This document shows positions 7,787-14,735 of a stretch of 33,148 nucleotides of DNA, one piece after another; the stretch's first letter is position 1, and every line of letters starts with the position of its first letter. The stretch comes from JALHOQ01 sp038144835. GTDB taxonomy: Bacteria; Bdellovibrionota; Bdellovibrionia; Bdellovibrionales; UBA1609. The stretch is taken from the NCBI GenBank assembly GCA_038144835.1, contig JAYQON010000019.1, positions 1 to 33,148 on the forward strand, in the 5' to 3' direction. The position numbers and the translations under genes were made by a program. A model generated the notes under the pieces. It did not search any database. It worked only from the letters and a program-made list of their open reading frames with translations, and was not told the DNA's origin.

Positions 7787-8389
7787 TTAAATTCCCACTC
7801 GCTTTTTCTTGTAAATCTTGCGGATCTGCTTGTGATCCGTCCATTGAATTAAACCTGTCTTTAAATTCGTTATATTCATCGTCAGTTTGTAATAAACCGT
7901 TTTGTCTTTGCCGACTTCTTGAACAATTGAATCCAACCGGCCATTGAGGATTAAATCGGCGCCGACCTGTCCACCCTTGCCTTTTTTGGTCTCACGCGAA
8001 ACCATGCCTGAGTCCTGGTATTCGTACTCTTCAGAAATATCTTCGCGCGCCGCTTTATCGACAAAAGTAACTTTGCCTGAGCGCATGAGTTCAACAGTGA
8101 ACATATCGCTCACGCTTTGCGTATCAATGTGTTCACTTGTCTTATTTTGCAATCGAGAAACTAATAATATCGGTGGAGTTTTTGCTGCGGCAATAATTGG
8201 ATGAGACGTGGCACTAGCAACTAAATCTTTGACGGCCTGTTGCATATCGGTTTCTGACCACTTATCAGTCAGTAGATTGGTGTCTTCAACATTTTCGTCA
8301 TATTGCCCTTTGACAAACTGACGAGGTCCACAGGCAGATATCGAAACTGTCGCGCCAATCAGCGCGCTCCAAAGTAAAATACTTTTCAT
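7787..8389 (-). CDS. lpoB: LpoB-like penicillin-binding protein activator lipoprotein
   Basis: 200 residues from the ATG at 8387-8389. This start gives the signal MKSILLWSALIGATVSISAC (lipobox ISAC, Cys20) and has GGGAGG nine bases upstream. The frame stays open to 8560, but that extension would bury the signal peptide and is rejected. E. coli LpoB has 213 residues. The mature protein shows the LpoB/CsgG-like strands PPILLVSRLQNKTSEHIDT, LMRSGKVTFVDKAARED and GADLILNGRLDSIV. LpoB is an outer-membrane lipoprotein that crosses the periplasm and activates a class A penicillin-binding protein (PBP1B in E. coli). The only such synthase in this window is the PBP1A at 25858-28527, which may or may not be its partner. 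It is the first gene of a three-gene operon. Confidence 0.82.
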   Translation of the reverse strand: MKSILLWSALIGATVSISACGPRQFVKGQYDENVEDTNLLTDKWSETDMQQAVKDLVASATSHPIIAAAKTPPILLVSRLQNKTSEHIDTQSVSDMFTVELMRSGKVTFVDKAAREDISEEYEYQDSGMVSRETKKGKGGQVGADLILNGRLDSIVQEVGKDKTVYYKLTMNITNLKTGLIQWTDHKQIRKIYKKKRVGI

Positions 8390-8398
8390 AACCGTTTG

Positions 8399-8435
8399 CC
8401 TCCCAAAGCTCTCCCATCTTAGAGCGGGTCTTTGG
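8399..8435 (-). promoter_or_regulatory. leader inverted repeat touching the lpoB ribosome-binding site
   Basis: On the minus strand the leader reads CCAAAG, a five-base bulge, CTCT, an eight-base loop, AGAG, CTTTGG. The last two bases of the 3' arm are the first two of the Shine-Dalgarno GGGAGG (8399-8404). Folding could partly hide the ribosome-binding site and tune LpoB synthesis. The arms are perfect but interrupted, so this is only a candidate. Confidence 0.3.
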
Positions 8436-8546
8436 CCGCCGCAACTGCAAACCGGACAGCACAGACCCTCAGAACTTTCGTCATGAGTTTGTGGCTGTTT
8501 TTGACTTTGCAAGGTCGTTTTAAAACACCGCACCGGGACAAACTTG

Positions 8547-8936
8547 ATGATTTCACTCACGACACCCCAGCAAGCCTACCAATATTTTAAAACCAGATTG
8601 AAATCAGACATTGAGGAATTTTGGATTGCAGCAATGACATGCGACAAAAAAGTAATTGCTAGCCAGTGTTTGTTTCGAGGAACGGTGGATCACTGTCTTT
8701 TTCATCCTCGCGATGTCTTTCGCTTCGCTATTAGGCATAACGCCTCAAGTTTTTTGGTCGCGCATAACCACCCGAGCGGCAGTCCTTTACCCTCCTCCGA
8801 AGACAGGGCCATCACTCATCGTCTGCTTTCGGCGTCAATGATCATAGAAATCCCCCTCTTAGACCACATTATAATTGGACACCGTGCCTATTATAGCTTC
8901 GTAGAAAACGGAAGTCTTCAGTCAACAGAACCTTAA
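8547..8936 (+). CDS. stand-alone RadC/JAB (JAMM) domain protein
   Basis: 129 residues from the ATG at 8547; a TTG codon directly before it is not needed, and GGGA lies eight bases upstream of the ATG. The core motif is HNHPSGSPLPSSED, with His73, His75 and Asp86 as metal ligands of the JAMM fold and the RadC-type PSG insert. IEEFWIAAM and VIASQCLFRGTVD correspond to the early strands of RadC. Full-length RadC has about 220 residues with an N-terminal helix-hairpin-helix region; that part is absent. Shortened forms like this are common on mobile elements, but nothing mobile is seen here. The biochemical role of RadC is uncertain; DNA repair or recombination has been proposed. It is divergent from lpoB and overlaps the next minus-strand gene at the stop codons. 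Confidence 0.85.
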   Translation: MISLTTPQQAYQYFKTRLKSDIEEFWIAAMTCDKKVIASQCLFRGTVDHCLFHPRDVFRFAIRHNASSFLVAHNHPSGSPLPSSEDRAITHRLLSASMIIEIPLLDHIIIGHRAYYSFVENGSLQSTEP

Positions 8937-9636
8937 AGGCCCTGCTTTCCCAAGCGGTCCATGATTTGATCAATTGATACGACTTTATCTTTGTGAATCT
9001 TTTGTACTCCGACGACAACTAAGTTTTCATTGAGCTGAACTTCATACCCTCGCTCATAAGCCGAGAGAATAAAATTACGCACAAATTGTATGCGTTCTTC
9101 NNNNNNNNNNCACGTTCAAGCTCATTGAGCCACTTGCGACGAGCTAAAAGAGCATTGATTTTGTCTTCTGGAGATTGATCGGCAAAAGATCCACTATTGA
9201 CGTTAAGGTCATCAAAAAGACGCTCGGCCACTTTTTCATGATCCATGTGGTTGTTTAACACAACCGGCGATTCATGCAAAATCAAGGAATAATCGGCAGA
9301 TTTGCTCTCCTTGAGATTATTAAATTCTTGCTGCCGCCTTATCAACTCTTGGCGAAGTATTGATTCAGTCATGTGCTTGTGAATGGATGCACCGATACGA
9401 TTTTGCGGCGAAAGGGTGTTCTTCACCGATGAGATCTCACGTCGATCGTACTGGCTGAGCTCAGGCCAAATGAATGCCAATCCAAAAAGAATCACACTCA
9501 CAGTACCGACATAGATGATCCAGCGTGGATTCTGCCGCTCCTGCTTGGTCTTTTTATTTGATTTAGAGTCTTTAACCTTTGCATTGGATTCATTCGACCT
9601 GGGAACCACTTTAATTTTCACTTCTTCATGTCCCAT
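8933..9636 (-). CDS. single-pass membrane protein of unknown function, interrupted by an assembly gap
   Basis: The ATG at 9634-9636 is chosen because GGGAGGGAG sits seven bases upstream; the frame is open further upstream without a better site. A basic, Lys/Ser-rich cytoplasmic N-terminus is followed by one membrane helix (WIIYVGTVSVILFGLAFIW) and a charged extracytoplasmic region (ILRQELIRRQQEFNNLKES; FADQSPEDKINALLARRKWL). Ten N bases (9101-9110) then interrupt it. Beyond the gap the plausible frame is not the one that continues through ten bases. It reads EERIQFVRNFILSAYERGYE and VQLNENLVVVGVQKIHKDKV, ending DQIMDRLGKQGL at a TAA (8933-8935). The true gap must therefore be two bases modulo three (for example 8 or 11). 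I do not recognise the family. The stop codon shares the TTAA sequence with that of radC. Confidence 0.75.
9101..9110. other. assembly gap (ten N)
   Basis: Ten undetermined bases. Their number is inconsistent with the reading frames on either side, so it is a placeholder length and not a measured one. Confidence 0.95.
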
Positions 9637-9882
9637 ACGCAGACTCCCTCCCTGCTCACTGTTTAAGCAAGTCCGAGGCCAAAAGCTTGCGGGCAATTCA
9701 GCGATAACGTCAAAATCATAACAGTTTCTCAATTTGAAACGCCTACGAATTTTGCAATTGTCGGATTACAGAGGATTTAAGATTGTGTGACATTTTTTCA
9801 ATACCTACCCTCTTTTTGACCTCCGTCTTACAACGATAGCAAGCTCACTCATTGAGATGACCTAATCTTAAAGGGGAATTTT

Positions 9883-10323
9883 ATGCGAAGTTTAACAGCA
9901 CTGGCTCTTTTGTTTTCTATCAACGCTTGGGCTTGCCCAAATTTGGCCGGCAACTACACCTGCACCTATCAGGATGGCTCCAGCGAAATGGTCAGCATTT
10001 CACAAGAAAATAAAAACGGCGTGATCACATACTCTTACAACGGTTCCTCTGTTCCGGCGGACAACATCGCCAGACAAATTCCAGACGATGAGACGATTAA
10101 ACAAGGTACTTTTCGTGCTTGGTGCGAAGATGTTGTACTGAAGGCTGAGATGCTCGGCAAATATTATAGTAACGGCAGCCTTTACGGCGATCTTACACTC
10201 AACATGTCTTTCTCTAAAATTGGCAACGACCTTAAAAACGTGACGGTGGGGTTATTGAAGAATTCAGGCGGAGAGTATCCACTGAATAGCGAAGTGACTT
10301 GTAGTTTTAATTCGGCCAACTGA
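9883..10323 (+). CDS. small secreted/periplasmic protein of unknown function
   Basis: 146 residues. The N-terminus MRSLTALALLFSINAWA followed by CPNLAGNYTC is a Sec signal peptide with an AxA cleavage site just before Cys18. The residues before that cysteine (AWA) do not make a good lipobox, so cleavage by signal peptidase I is more likely than lipidation. The mature part is predominantly beta with several glycines and four cysteines (in ACPN, YTC, AWCED and VTCSF), which suggests two disulfides. AAGGGG lies just upstream of the ATG. It is monocistronic: the gene downstream is convergent and a hairpin separates them. Lipocalin-like small beta-barrels have this general look, but I cannot assign a family. 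Confidence 0.8.
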   Translation: MRSLTALALLFSINAWACPNLAGNYTCTYQDGSSEMVSISQENKNGVITYSYNGSSVPADNIARQIPDDETIKQGTFRAWCEDVVLKAEMLGKYYSNGSLYGDLTLNMSFSKIGNDLKNVTVGLLKNSGGEYPLNSEVTCSFNSAN

Positions 10324-10348
10324 TCTGATCCAATTTAGTGAAACCTTT

Positions 10349-10373
10349 CAAGCCGCGTAATCCACGCGGCTTG
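10349..10373. terminator. perfect hairpin between convergent genes
   Basis: CAAGCCGCGT, loop AATCC, ACGCGGCTTG: a perfect ten-base stem between the stop codon of the secreted protein and that of the histidine kinase, two bases from the latter. There is no T-tract on either side. It may act as a weak bidirectional terminator or as a 3'-end stabiliser for both mRNAs. Confidence 0.5.
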
Positions 10374-10374
10374 C

Positions 10375-12321
10375 TTAGCCTGCGGGCTTTCTCGCTTCAG
10401 AAGGCCCGTGTACGGGCAGTAAAATTCTAAATTCTGTTCCCTTACCAACCTCAGAGGCTACCTGAATCTCTCCTCCATGCTTTTGAATCACACCATAGGA
10501 GATACTTAATCCCAAACCCGTCCCACGTCCTAGTGCCTTGGTGGTGAAGAAGGGGTCGAAGATTTTTTCTTGAGTTTGGCGGTTCTTGCCTTTACCAGTA
10601 TCGCGAATGATGACTTCAACACGATCATCAGCCAGTAAACGGGTGCGTAGCTGTATTTCTCCTTCACCTTCAATGGATTGAGCCGCGTTACTGAGAACGT
10701 TCATAAAAACCTGATTGAGCTGACTCGGATAGCAAGTCACTTTTGGTAGTTGGCCAAAGTCCTTGCTCACCTTTACGCGATTTTTAAGCTCACCCGTCAG
10801 CAAGGCCAATGTGCTTTCAAGACCTTCATGTAAATCTACTTGTTTAAGATGAGCTTCTTCAAGGCGAGAGAAATTGCGCAGTCCGAGAACTATATCTCGC
10901 GTACGCCGAGCCCCATCTTCACAAGAAGAAATCAGCTTGGGTAAATCCTTAACAATATAATCGAGATCCGCTTTCTCTTTTTCTGTTGGCAGGGCCGAGG
11001 GATTTTTCTCAGCGACTTCAATCAACCGCACAAGCTTTTCTGAATAATCACGCAAATGATCCATATTGGAATAAATAAATCCAATGGGATTGTTGAGCTC
11101 ATGAGCTACACCCGCGACCAGCTGACCAAGGCTGGCCATCTTGGCTGTGTGAATGAGCTTTCCCTGCGTGTCCCGGATTTCATTGTTGGCGCGTTCCAAT
11201 TCCTGAAGTTTTATCTTGAGTGCCTTTTGCGATTCAAACGTACGTTTGGAAAGGTCATTGAAGGCTTCAGCCAGCAAACCAAGTTCTGTTTCGTTAGATG
11301 TAGGAACTTCCAATAGGCCTTTGTCGAAGTCAGCCCGCTCGATGGCATTGAGCACATCGTAAATTGGCGTTAGCAAGACCTTGGACGCCAGAAAAGAAAG
11401 TATCACCAACAGTATGACGATGGCTCCAACGACGGTATAAAAAGCAATGTTCACATTTTTTAGCACGGCACGGGCGGCGCTCTTCGATGCTCCAAGGCCA
11501 AGAACAAAGGCGGCATCACCCCAGCGAAGTTCACGCAACATGAGGCGATAAGGATTTGTACGGATATTGAGCTCAAAAAAACCATCTTCTTTGAGATGCG
11601 GAAGAAATGTTTCAACTTTGTAAAGGGCCAAATCCTCATGTGTCGCGATCACGGTATTTTTATTAGGCTGAAAGAAGAAAATTTCAGCGTTCAGCCGATT
11701 GCGCAAGTTTTGCAATACATTTTCGTCGATGGTGATCGCTTCTTCAACGTAACCTGCCAACCCACCTTTTGCTGCCTTGACCTTGGTGAAAATAGAAAGT
11801 TCTAAGCTGCCGCTTTTTGAGCCTTGATTGTTGGATAAATCAAGCAAAAGTATTTCATCGCGGTTGCGCATCTGTTTTAGAAGAGGGTCGTTCAGTTCAA
11901 CCACTCCAGATTCCAGGTTCTCTCGGCGGCGCACTTGACCTCGCTCATCTCGATAAAGCGCGATCTCCAATCGCCCGTCGCGATTAAAAACCCAAATGCG
12001 GTGAGCGACCGCGCCTTTGAACCACCTCATCAAATTTTCTCGAGCTTGATCCACCTTGTTGGCAGACAAAAAGTAAGTTAAAGCCCGGTCACTGGCAATT
12101 TGATTACTTTCCGCTATTAGAGACTCTTGAAAATCATTAAGAATGACACTGATCTCGCGGGCATTGCCCAACAGGCGAGTGGATAACTCTTGATCGATTG
12201 CCTGTTCATATTTGACCAGTGAGTAACCCGTAATAAAAGCCAATGGCACTATGGAGAAAATAAGCAACCATAGAACCAAAATTGTTCGAATGGATTTACG
12301 GGGCCGCTGACGGGGTTTCAT
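10375..12321 (-). CDS. membrane sensor histidine kinase
   Basis: 648 residues. TM1 (about 12-34) and TM2 (about 292-313) enclose a periplasmic sensor region of about 255 residues, probably Cache-like. A HAMP-type linker (about 314-365) and a coiled coil (about 365-395) follow. The HisKA H-box is GVAHELNNPIGFIYSN with phosphoacceptor His407. The HATPase domain has the N-box NQVFMNVLSNAAQ (about 536-548), the G1 box DTGKGK (574-579), F-box FDPFFTTK (588-595) and G2 box GRGTGLGLSIS (598-608). In the G1 box the residue after the second glycine is Lys579, where a hydrophobic residue is usual. No response regulator is encoded in the window, so it is an orphan kinase locally. The ATG lies 26 bases inside the anti-sigma-like gene, which implies translational coupling. 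Confidence 0.93.
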   Translation of the reverse strand: MKPRQRPRKSIRTILVLWLLIFSIVPLAFITGYSLVKYEQAIDQELSTRLLGNAREISVILNDFQESLIAESNQIASDRALTYFLSANKVDQARENLMRWFKGAVAHRIWVFNRDGRLEIALYRDERGQVRRRENLESGVVELNDPLLKQMRNRDEILLLDLSNNQGSKSGSLELSIFTKVKAAKGGLAGYVEEAITIDENVLQNLRNRLNAEIFFFQPNKNTVIATHEDLALYKVETFLPHLKEDGFFELNIRTNPYRLMLRELRWGDAAFVLGLGASKSAARAVLKNVNIAFYTVVGAIVILLVILSFLASKVLLTPIYDVLNAIERADFDKGLLEVPTSNETELGLLAEAFNDLSKRTFESQKALKIKLQELERANNEIRDTQGKLIHTAKMASLGQLVAGVAHELNNPIGFIYSNMDHLRDYSEKLVRLIEVAEKNPSALPTEKEKADLDYIVKDLPKLISSCEDGARRTRDIVLGLRNFSRLEEAHLKQVDLHEGLESTLALLTGELKNRVKVSKDFGQLPKVTCYPSQLNQVFMNVLSNAAQSIEGEGEIQLRTRLLADDRVEVIIRDTGKGKNRQTQEKIFDPFFTTKALGRGTGLGLSISYGVIQKHGGEIQVASEVGKGTEFRILLPVHGPSEARKPAG

Positions 12322-13249
12322 GGGTCACGCCATCCTTTACTGAAAGGATAATGCGGACCTGCCCCTGTGGCATCACTCTCGGGTGTTCTTCTTCGCTAAA
12401 CCGGACCTGTCCGAAAGTCGAAATAAAATTTTCTAGTTCGGCTCTGTTCGACTGAGGTAGAGAAAAATGAAAATAGGCATTTTTTGGATTTCTTAACCAT
12501 CCAAGTGGCACATGACCAGCAACCTTTCCTCCGAGCGATTGGATTTTTTCACGGATTTTAGGCCAGTCACTGGCAAAATCGTTTACGAAAATTTCTCCGC
12601 GCATTAGAAATCCTTTTAGCGCTCGATCAGATTGGTTTGTCGCGCCTTCTGATTTTTCATTCTGTACCAGAGTGTGGGATTCTTGACTGTCAGAAGCCGG
12701 TGCCTCCGTGCGTGTTTGCGGCTGGACTAAGAAGTTCTTCTTTGGCAACAAGGGTGAAGGCGTCGACGGATTAAGCACGGTAACGAAAGCTTCAGGATAT
12801 CCTGATGATCGCAATACCGTCGGTAGCTTCGCTTGCTCAGCTAGAATTTGCACTTGCGATAGTTGCTGTTCCCAAGGCTTAGTTACCCAAAGCCCCAAAC
12901 CCAGAGCTACGAGCAAAAAAAAGTAGGGCAACATTCGCCAACCACGCTGAGACGACCAAAGAGACCATGCCCTCAGCCTTTTTTTCCAGACAGGTTCAAA
13001 ATTTAACAGTGCCTGATGCAAGTCTTGGGAAACCTGAATGGACGCGGCCTTTTCAACATATCCCAACCCCCTCTGCAGTTTCTCCATTTCGCGGCGGGAC
13101 TCAGAGCAGCCACCGATAAACTGATCCATCACAGATTGTCGCTCAGCCGTGAGAGCCCCGCGAACATATTCGTAAAGAAGCTCTTGGCACAAAAAACGAG
13201 TCATTTGTTTATGTTTGTTGGGTTGTGTTTCAGAATTCAATGAAACCAC
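12296..13249 (-). CDS. anti-sigma-factor-like membrane protein
   Basis: 317 residues from the GTG at 13249; a TTG at 13240 (AGGTGG five bases upstream) and an ATG at 13204 are alternatives. The cytoplasmic N-terminus (CQELLYEYVRGALTAERQS, then FIGGCSESRREMEKLQ) has the helical pattern of anti-sigma domains. The zinc-binding HxxxCxxC motif is degenerate: one cysteine remains in GGCSES. A single membrane helix (about 105-123) leads to a Pro/Ser-rich linker and a C-terminal domain (about 215-305; GEIFVNDFASDWPKIREKIQ, LGGKVAGHVPLGW) with the alpha/beta pattern of DUF4349-like domains found in some anti-sigma proteins. Its start overlaps the end of the sigma-region-4 gene and its end overlaps the kinase start, consistent with a co-produced regulator. 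Sequestration of the upstream protein is the inferred role. Confidence 0.65.
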   Translation of the reverse strand: MVSLNSETQPNKHKQMTRFLCQELLYEYVRGALTAERQSVMDQFIGGCSESRREMEKLQRGLGYVEKAASIQVSQDLHQALLNFEPVWKKRLRAWSLWSSQRGWRMLPYFFLLVALGLGLWVTKPWEQQLSQVQILAEQAKLPTVLRSSGYPEAFVTVLNPSTPSPLLPKKNFLVQPQTRTEAPASDSQESHTLVQNEKSEGATNQSDRALKGFLMRGEIFVNDFASDWPKIREKIQSLGGKVAGHVPLGWLRNPKNAYFHFSLPQSNRAELENFISTFGQVRFSEEEHPRVMPQGQVRIILSVKDGVTHETPSAAP

Positions 13250-13664
13250 CTAGATGCCGTAGGCCTCGCCCCACACGATAACGAACGGTGCCAACACTAA
13301 CATTTAAGCCCTTGGCGATTTCTTCATCAGTAAAAGATAAAATCCTTGAAAGAAGAACCGCTTCAACCTCGCGTGGATCACTCGATGACAAAAAAGTCAT
13401 CCAGGCTCCCATGTCAAAGTCTGGGGGAAGTTCAAACCCTCCCCTTGAATCGCCTTCCACATTCCATGACTTCGAATTGAGAGCCCCTAAGCGCCCTCTC
13501 CATTTAGTGAGGGTACGAATCCATTGAGAACGGTGGTTTTCATCTATGTGGTTATTAGCTCTGAGGTCAGAAAGTACGCGCAAAGATGCAGTAAAGCTTA
13601 GAGCTTCATCTAAGCAGGAGAAATAAAAAAATTTAGCCACGGTATCAACGACCGACGGCACCAC
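13230..13664 (-). CDS. sigma-70 region-4-like DNA-binding protein
   Basis: 144 residues from a GTG at 13664, four bases after the mreB stop codon, with GGTGGA about eight bases upstream inside mreB. Residues about 97-140 (PREVEAVLLSRILSFTDEEI, AKGLNVSVGTVRYRVGRGLR) form a sigma region 4 helix-turn-helix as in ECF sigma factors. The N-terminal 95 residues do not show a recognisable region 2, the part that binds the -10 element and core polymerase. The protein is therefore either a very divergent ECF sigma factor or a regulator that kept only the -35-binding domain. It is followed by an overlapping anti-sigma-like gene, the usual arrangement for ECF sigma factors. The function is inferred from the helix-turn-helix and the context. 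Confidence 0.65.
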   Translation of the reverse strand: MVPSVVDTVAKFFYFSCLDEALSFTASLRVLSDLRANNHIDENHRSQWIRTLTKWRGRLGALNSKSWNVEGDSRGGFELPPDFDMGAWMTFLSSSDPREVEAVLLSRILSFTDEEIAKGLNVSVGTVRYRVGRGLRHLGGFIEF

Positions 13665-13668
13665 TGAC

Positions 13669-14709
13669 TTATTCCACCGATAAGGTCTTTAACAGATCGA
13701 CATCCTCTAGCATTTTGCCCGAACCGAGCACAACACAAGAGAGCGGATCTTCAGCAATCGTCACAGGTAAGCCGGTGCGTTCGCGCAAGAGCACATCGAG
13801 ATTGGAAAGCAGGGCTCCTCCTCCAGTAAGCACGATACCATTGTCTACAATATCTGAAGCCAGTTCGGGAGGCGTTTTCTCAAGAGCCGTACGCACAGCA
13901 TCGACCACTTCGCTGAGTGGATCCATTAAAGCATCGTTGACTTGAGAGCTTGTGATCTCAATAGTTTTTGGAGCTCCTGCAACCAAATCGCGACCTTTTA
14001 TCTCCATAGTGCGTTCTTCTTCAAACGGATAGGCATTGCCAATCTGAACTTTGATCATTTCGGCTGAACGCTCGCCGATAAGGAGATTGAACTGGCGACG
14101 CACATAATGAACGATAGCGTCGTCAAACTTATCACCCGCAACTTTGATGGACTTGCAATACACAATGCCACCAAGTGAGATAACTGCAACACCGGTTGTT
14201 CCACCACCTACATCCACCACCATATTGCCAGTTGGCTCGGTGATTGGGAGACCCGCACCGATTGCGGCGGCCATGGGTTCTTCCACCAAGTAAACTTCTC
14301 TCGCTCCGGCGGAGTGAGCACTCTCTTTAACTGCTCGTTTTTCTACCTGCGTGATTCCGTAAGGGACGCAAATGATGATGCGTGGACGAATGAATGTCTT
14401 TTGACCTGTCGACTTGTTGATGAAGTATCGCAACATCGATTGAGTCACTTCAAAATCCGCTATCACCCCGTCTTTAATCGGACGGATAGCGTAGATGCTG
14501 CCCGGCGTACGCCCAAGCATCTCTTTGGCCTCCTTTCCGACTGCGAGAACGCGGGACTGGCCTCCCCGCGCATTTTTTTGCACTGCCACCACCGAAGGCT
14601 CATCTAAAATAATGCCGCGGCCCTTTGCATAAACCAGTGTGTTGGCCGTGCCCAAATCGATGGCGATGTCATTGGAAAAATAATTAGAGAACTTATCTAA
14701 AATACCCAT
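13669..14709 (-). CDS. mreB: rod shape-determining protein MreB
   Basis: 346 residues from the ATG at 14707-14709 (MGILDKFSNYFSNDIAIDLG). A GTG three codons earlier (14718) is possible, but the ATG gives the standard MreB N-terminus. The actin-fold nucleotide motifs are present: phosphate 1 (IDLGTANTLVY), connect 1, phosphate 2 (VVDVGGGTTGVAVIS) and the adenosine motif (IVLTGGGALLSNLD). MreB forms membrane-bound filaments that guide elongasome peptidoglycan synthesis. The length matches the family (about 345). The usual mreC and mreD genes do not follow; instead a sigma4-like protein, an anti-sigma-like protein and a histidine kinase come next. It lies 26 bases downstream of glpD on the same strand and may share its transcript. 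Confidence 0.97.
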   Translation of the reverse strand: MGILDKFSNYFSNDIAIDLGTANTLVYAKGRGIILDEPSVVAVQKNARGGQSRVLAVGKEAKEMLGRTPGSIYAIRPIKDGVIADFEVTQSMLRYFINKSTGQKTFIRPRIIICVPYGITQVEKRAVKESAHSAGAREVYLVEEPMAAAIGAGLPITEPTGNMVVDVGGGTTGVAVISLGGIVYCKSIKVAGDKFDDAIVHYVRRQFNLLIGERSAEMIKVQIGNAYPFEEERTMEIKGRDLVAGAPKTIEITSSQVNDALMDPLSEVVDAVRTALEKTPPELASDIVDNGIVLTGGGALLSNLDVLLRERTGLPVTIAEDPLSCVVLGSGKMLEDVDLLKTLSVE

Positions 14710-14735
14710 AGGATTCACTAACTCTAGGTTACGCT

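Noticed and set aside
8390..8560. 57-codon N-terminal extension of the lpoB frame
   Set aside because: It would place the lipoprotein signal peptide internally and overlap radC; the ATG at 8389 has a proper Shine-Dalgarno and signal peptide.
9019..9100. C-terminal residues obtained by reading straight through the ten N bases
   Set aside because: The other frame after the gap gives a longer, coherent protein-like sequence; the N count is only a placeholder.
9815..9840. TTGACC as the -35 box of a promoter for the secreted protein at 9883
   Set aside because: No acceptable -10 hexamer is found at 16-18-base spacing; the nearest A/T-rich match is only 13-15 bases away.
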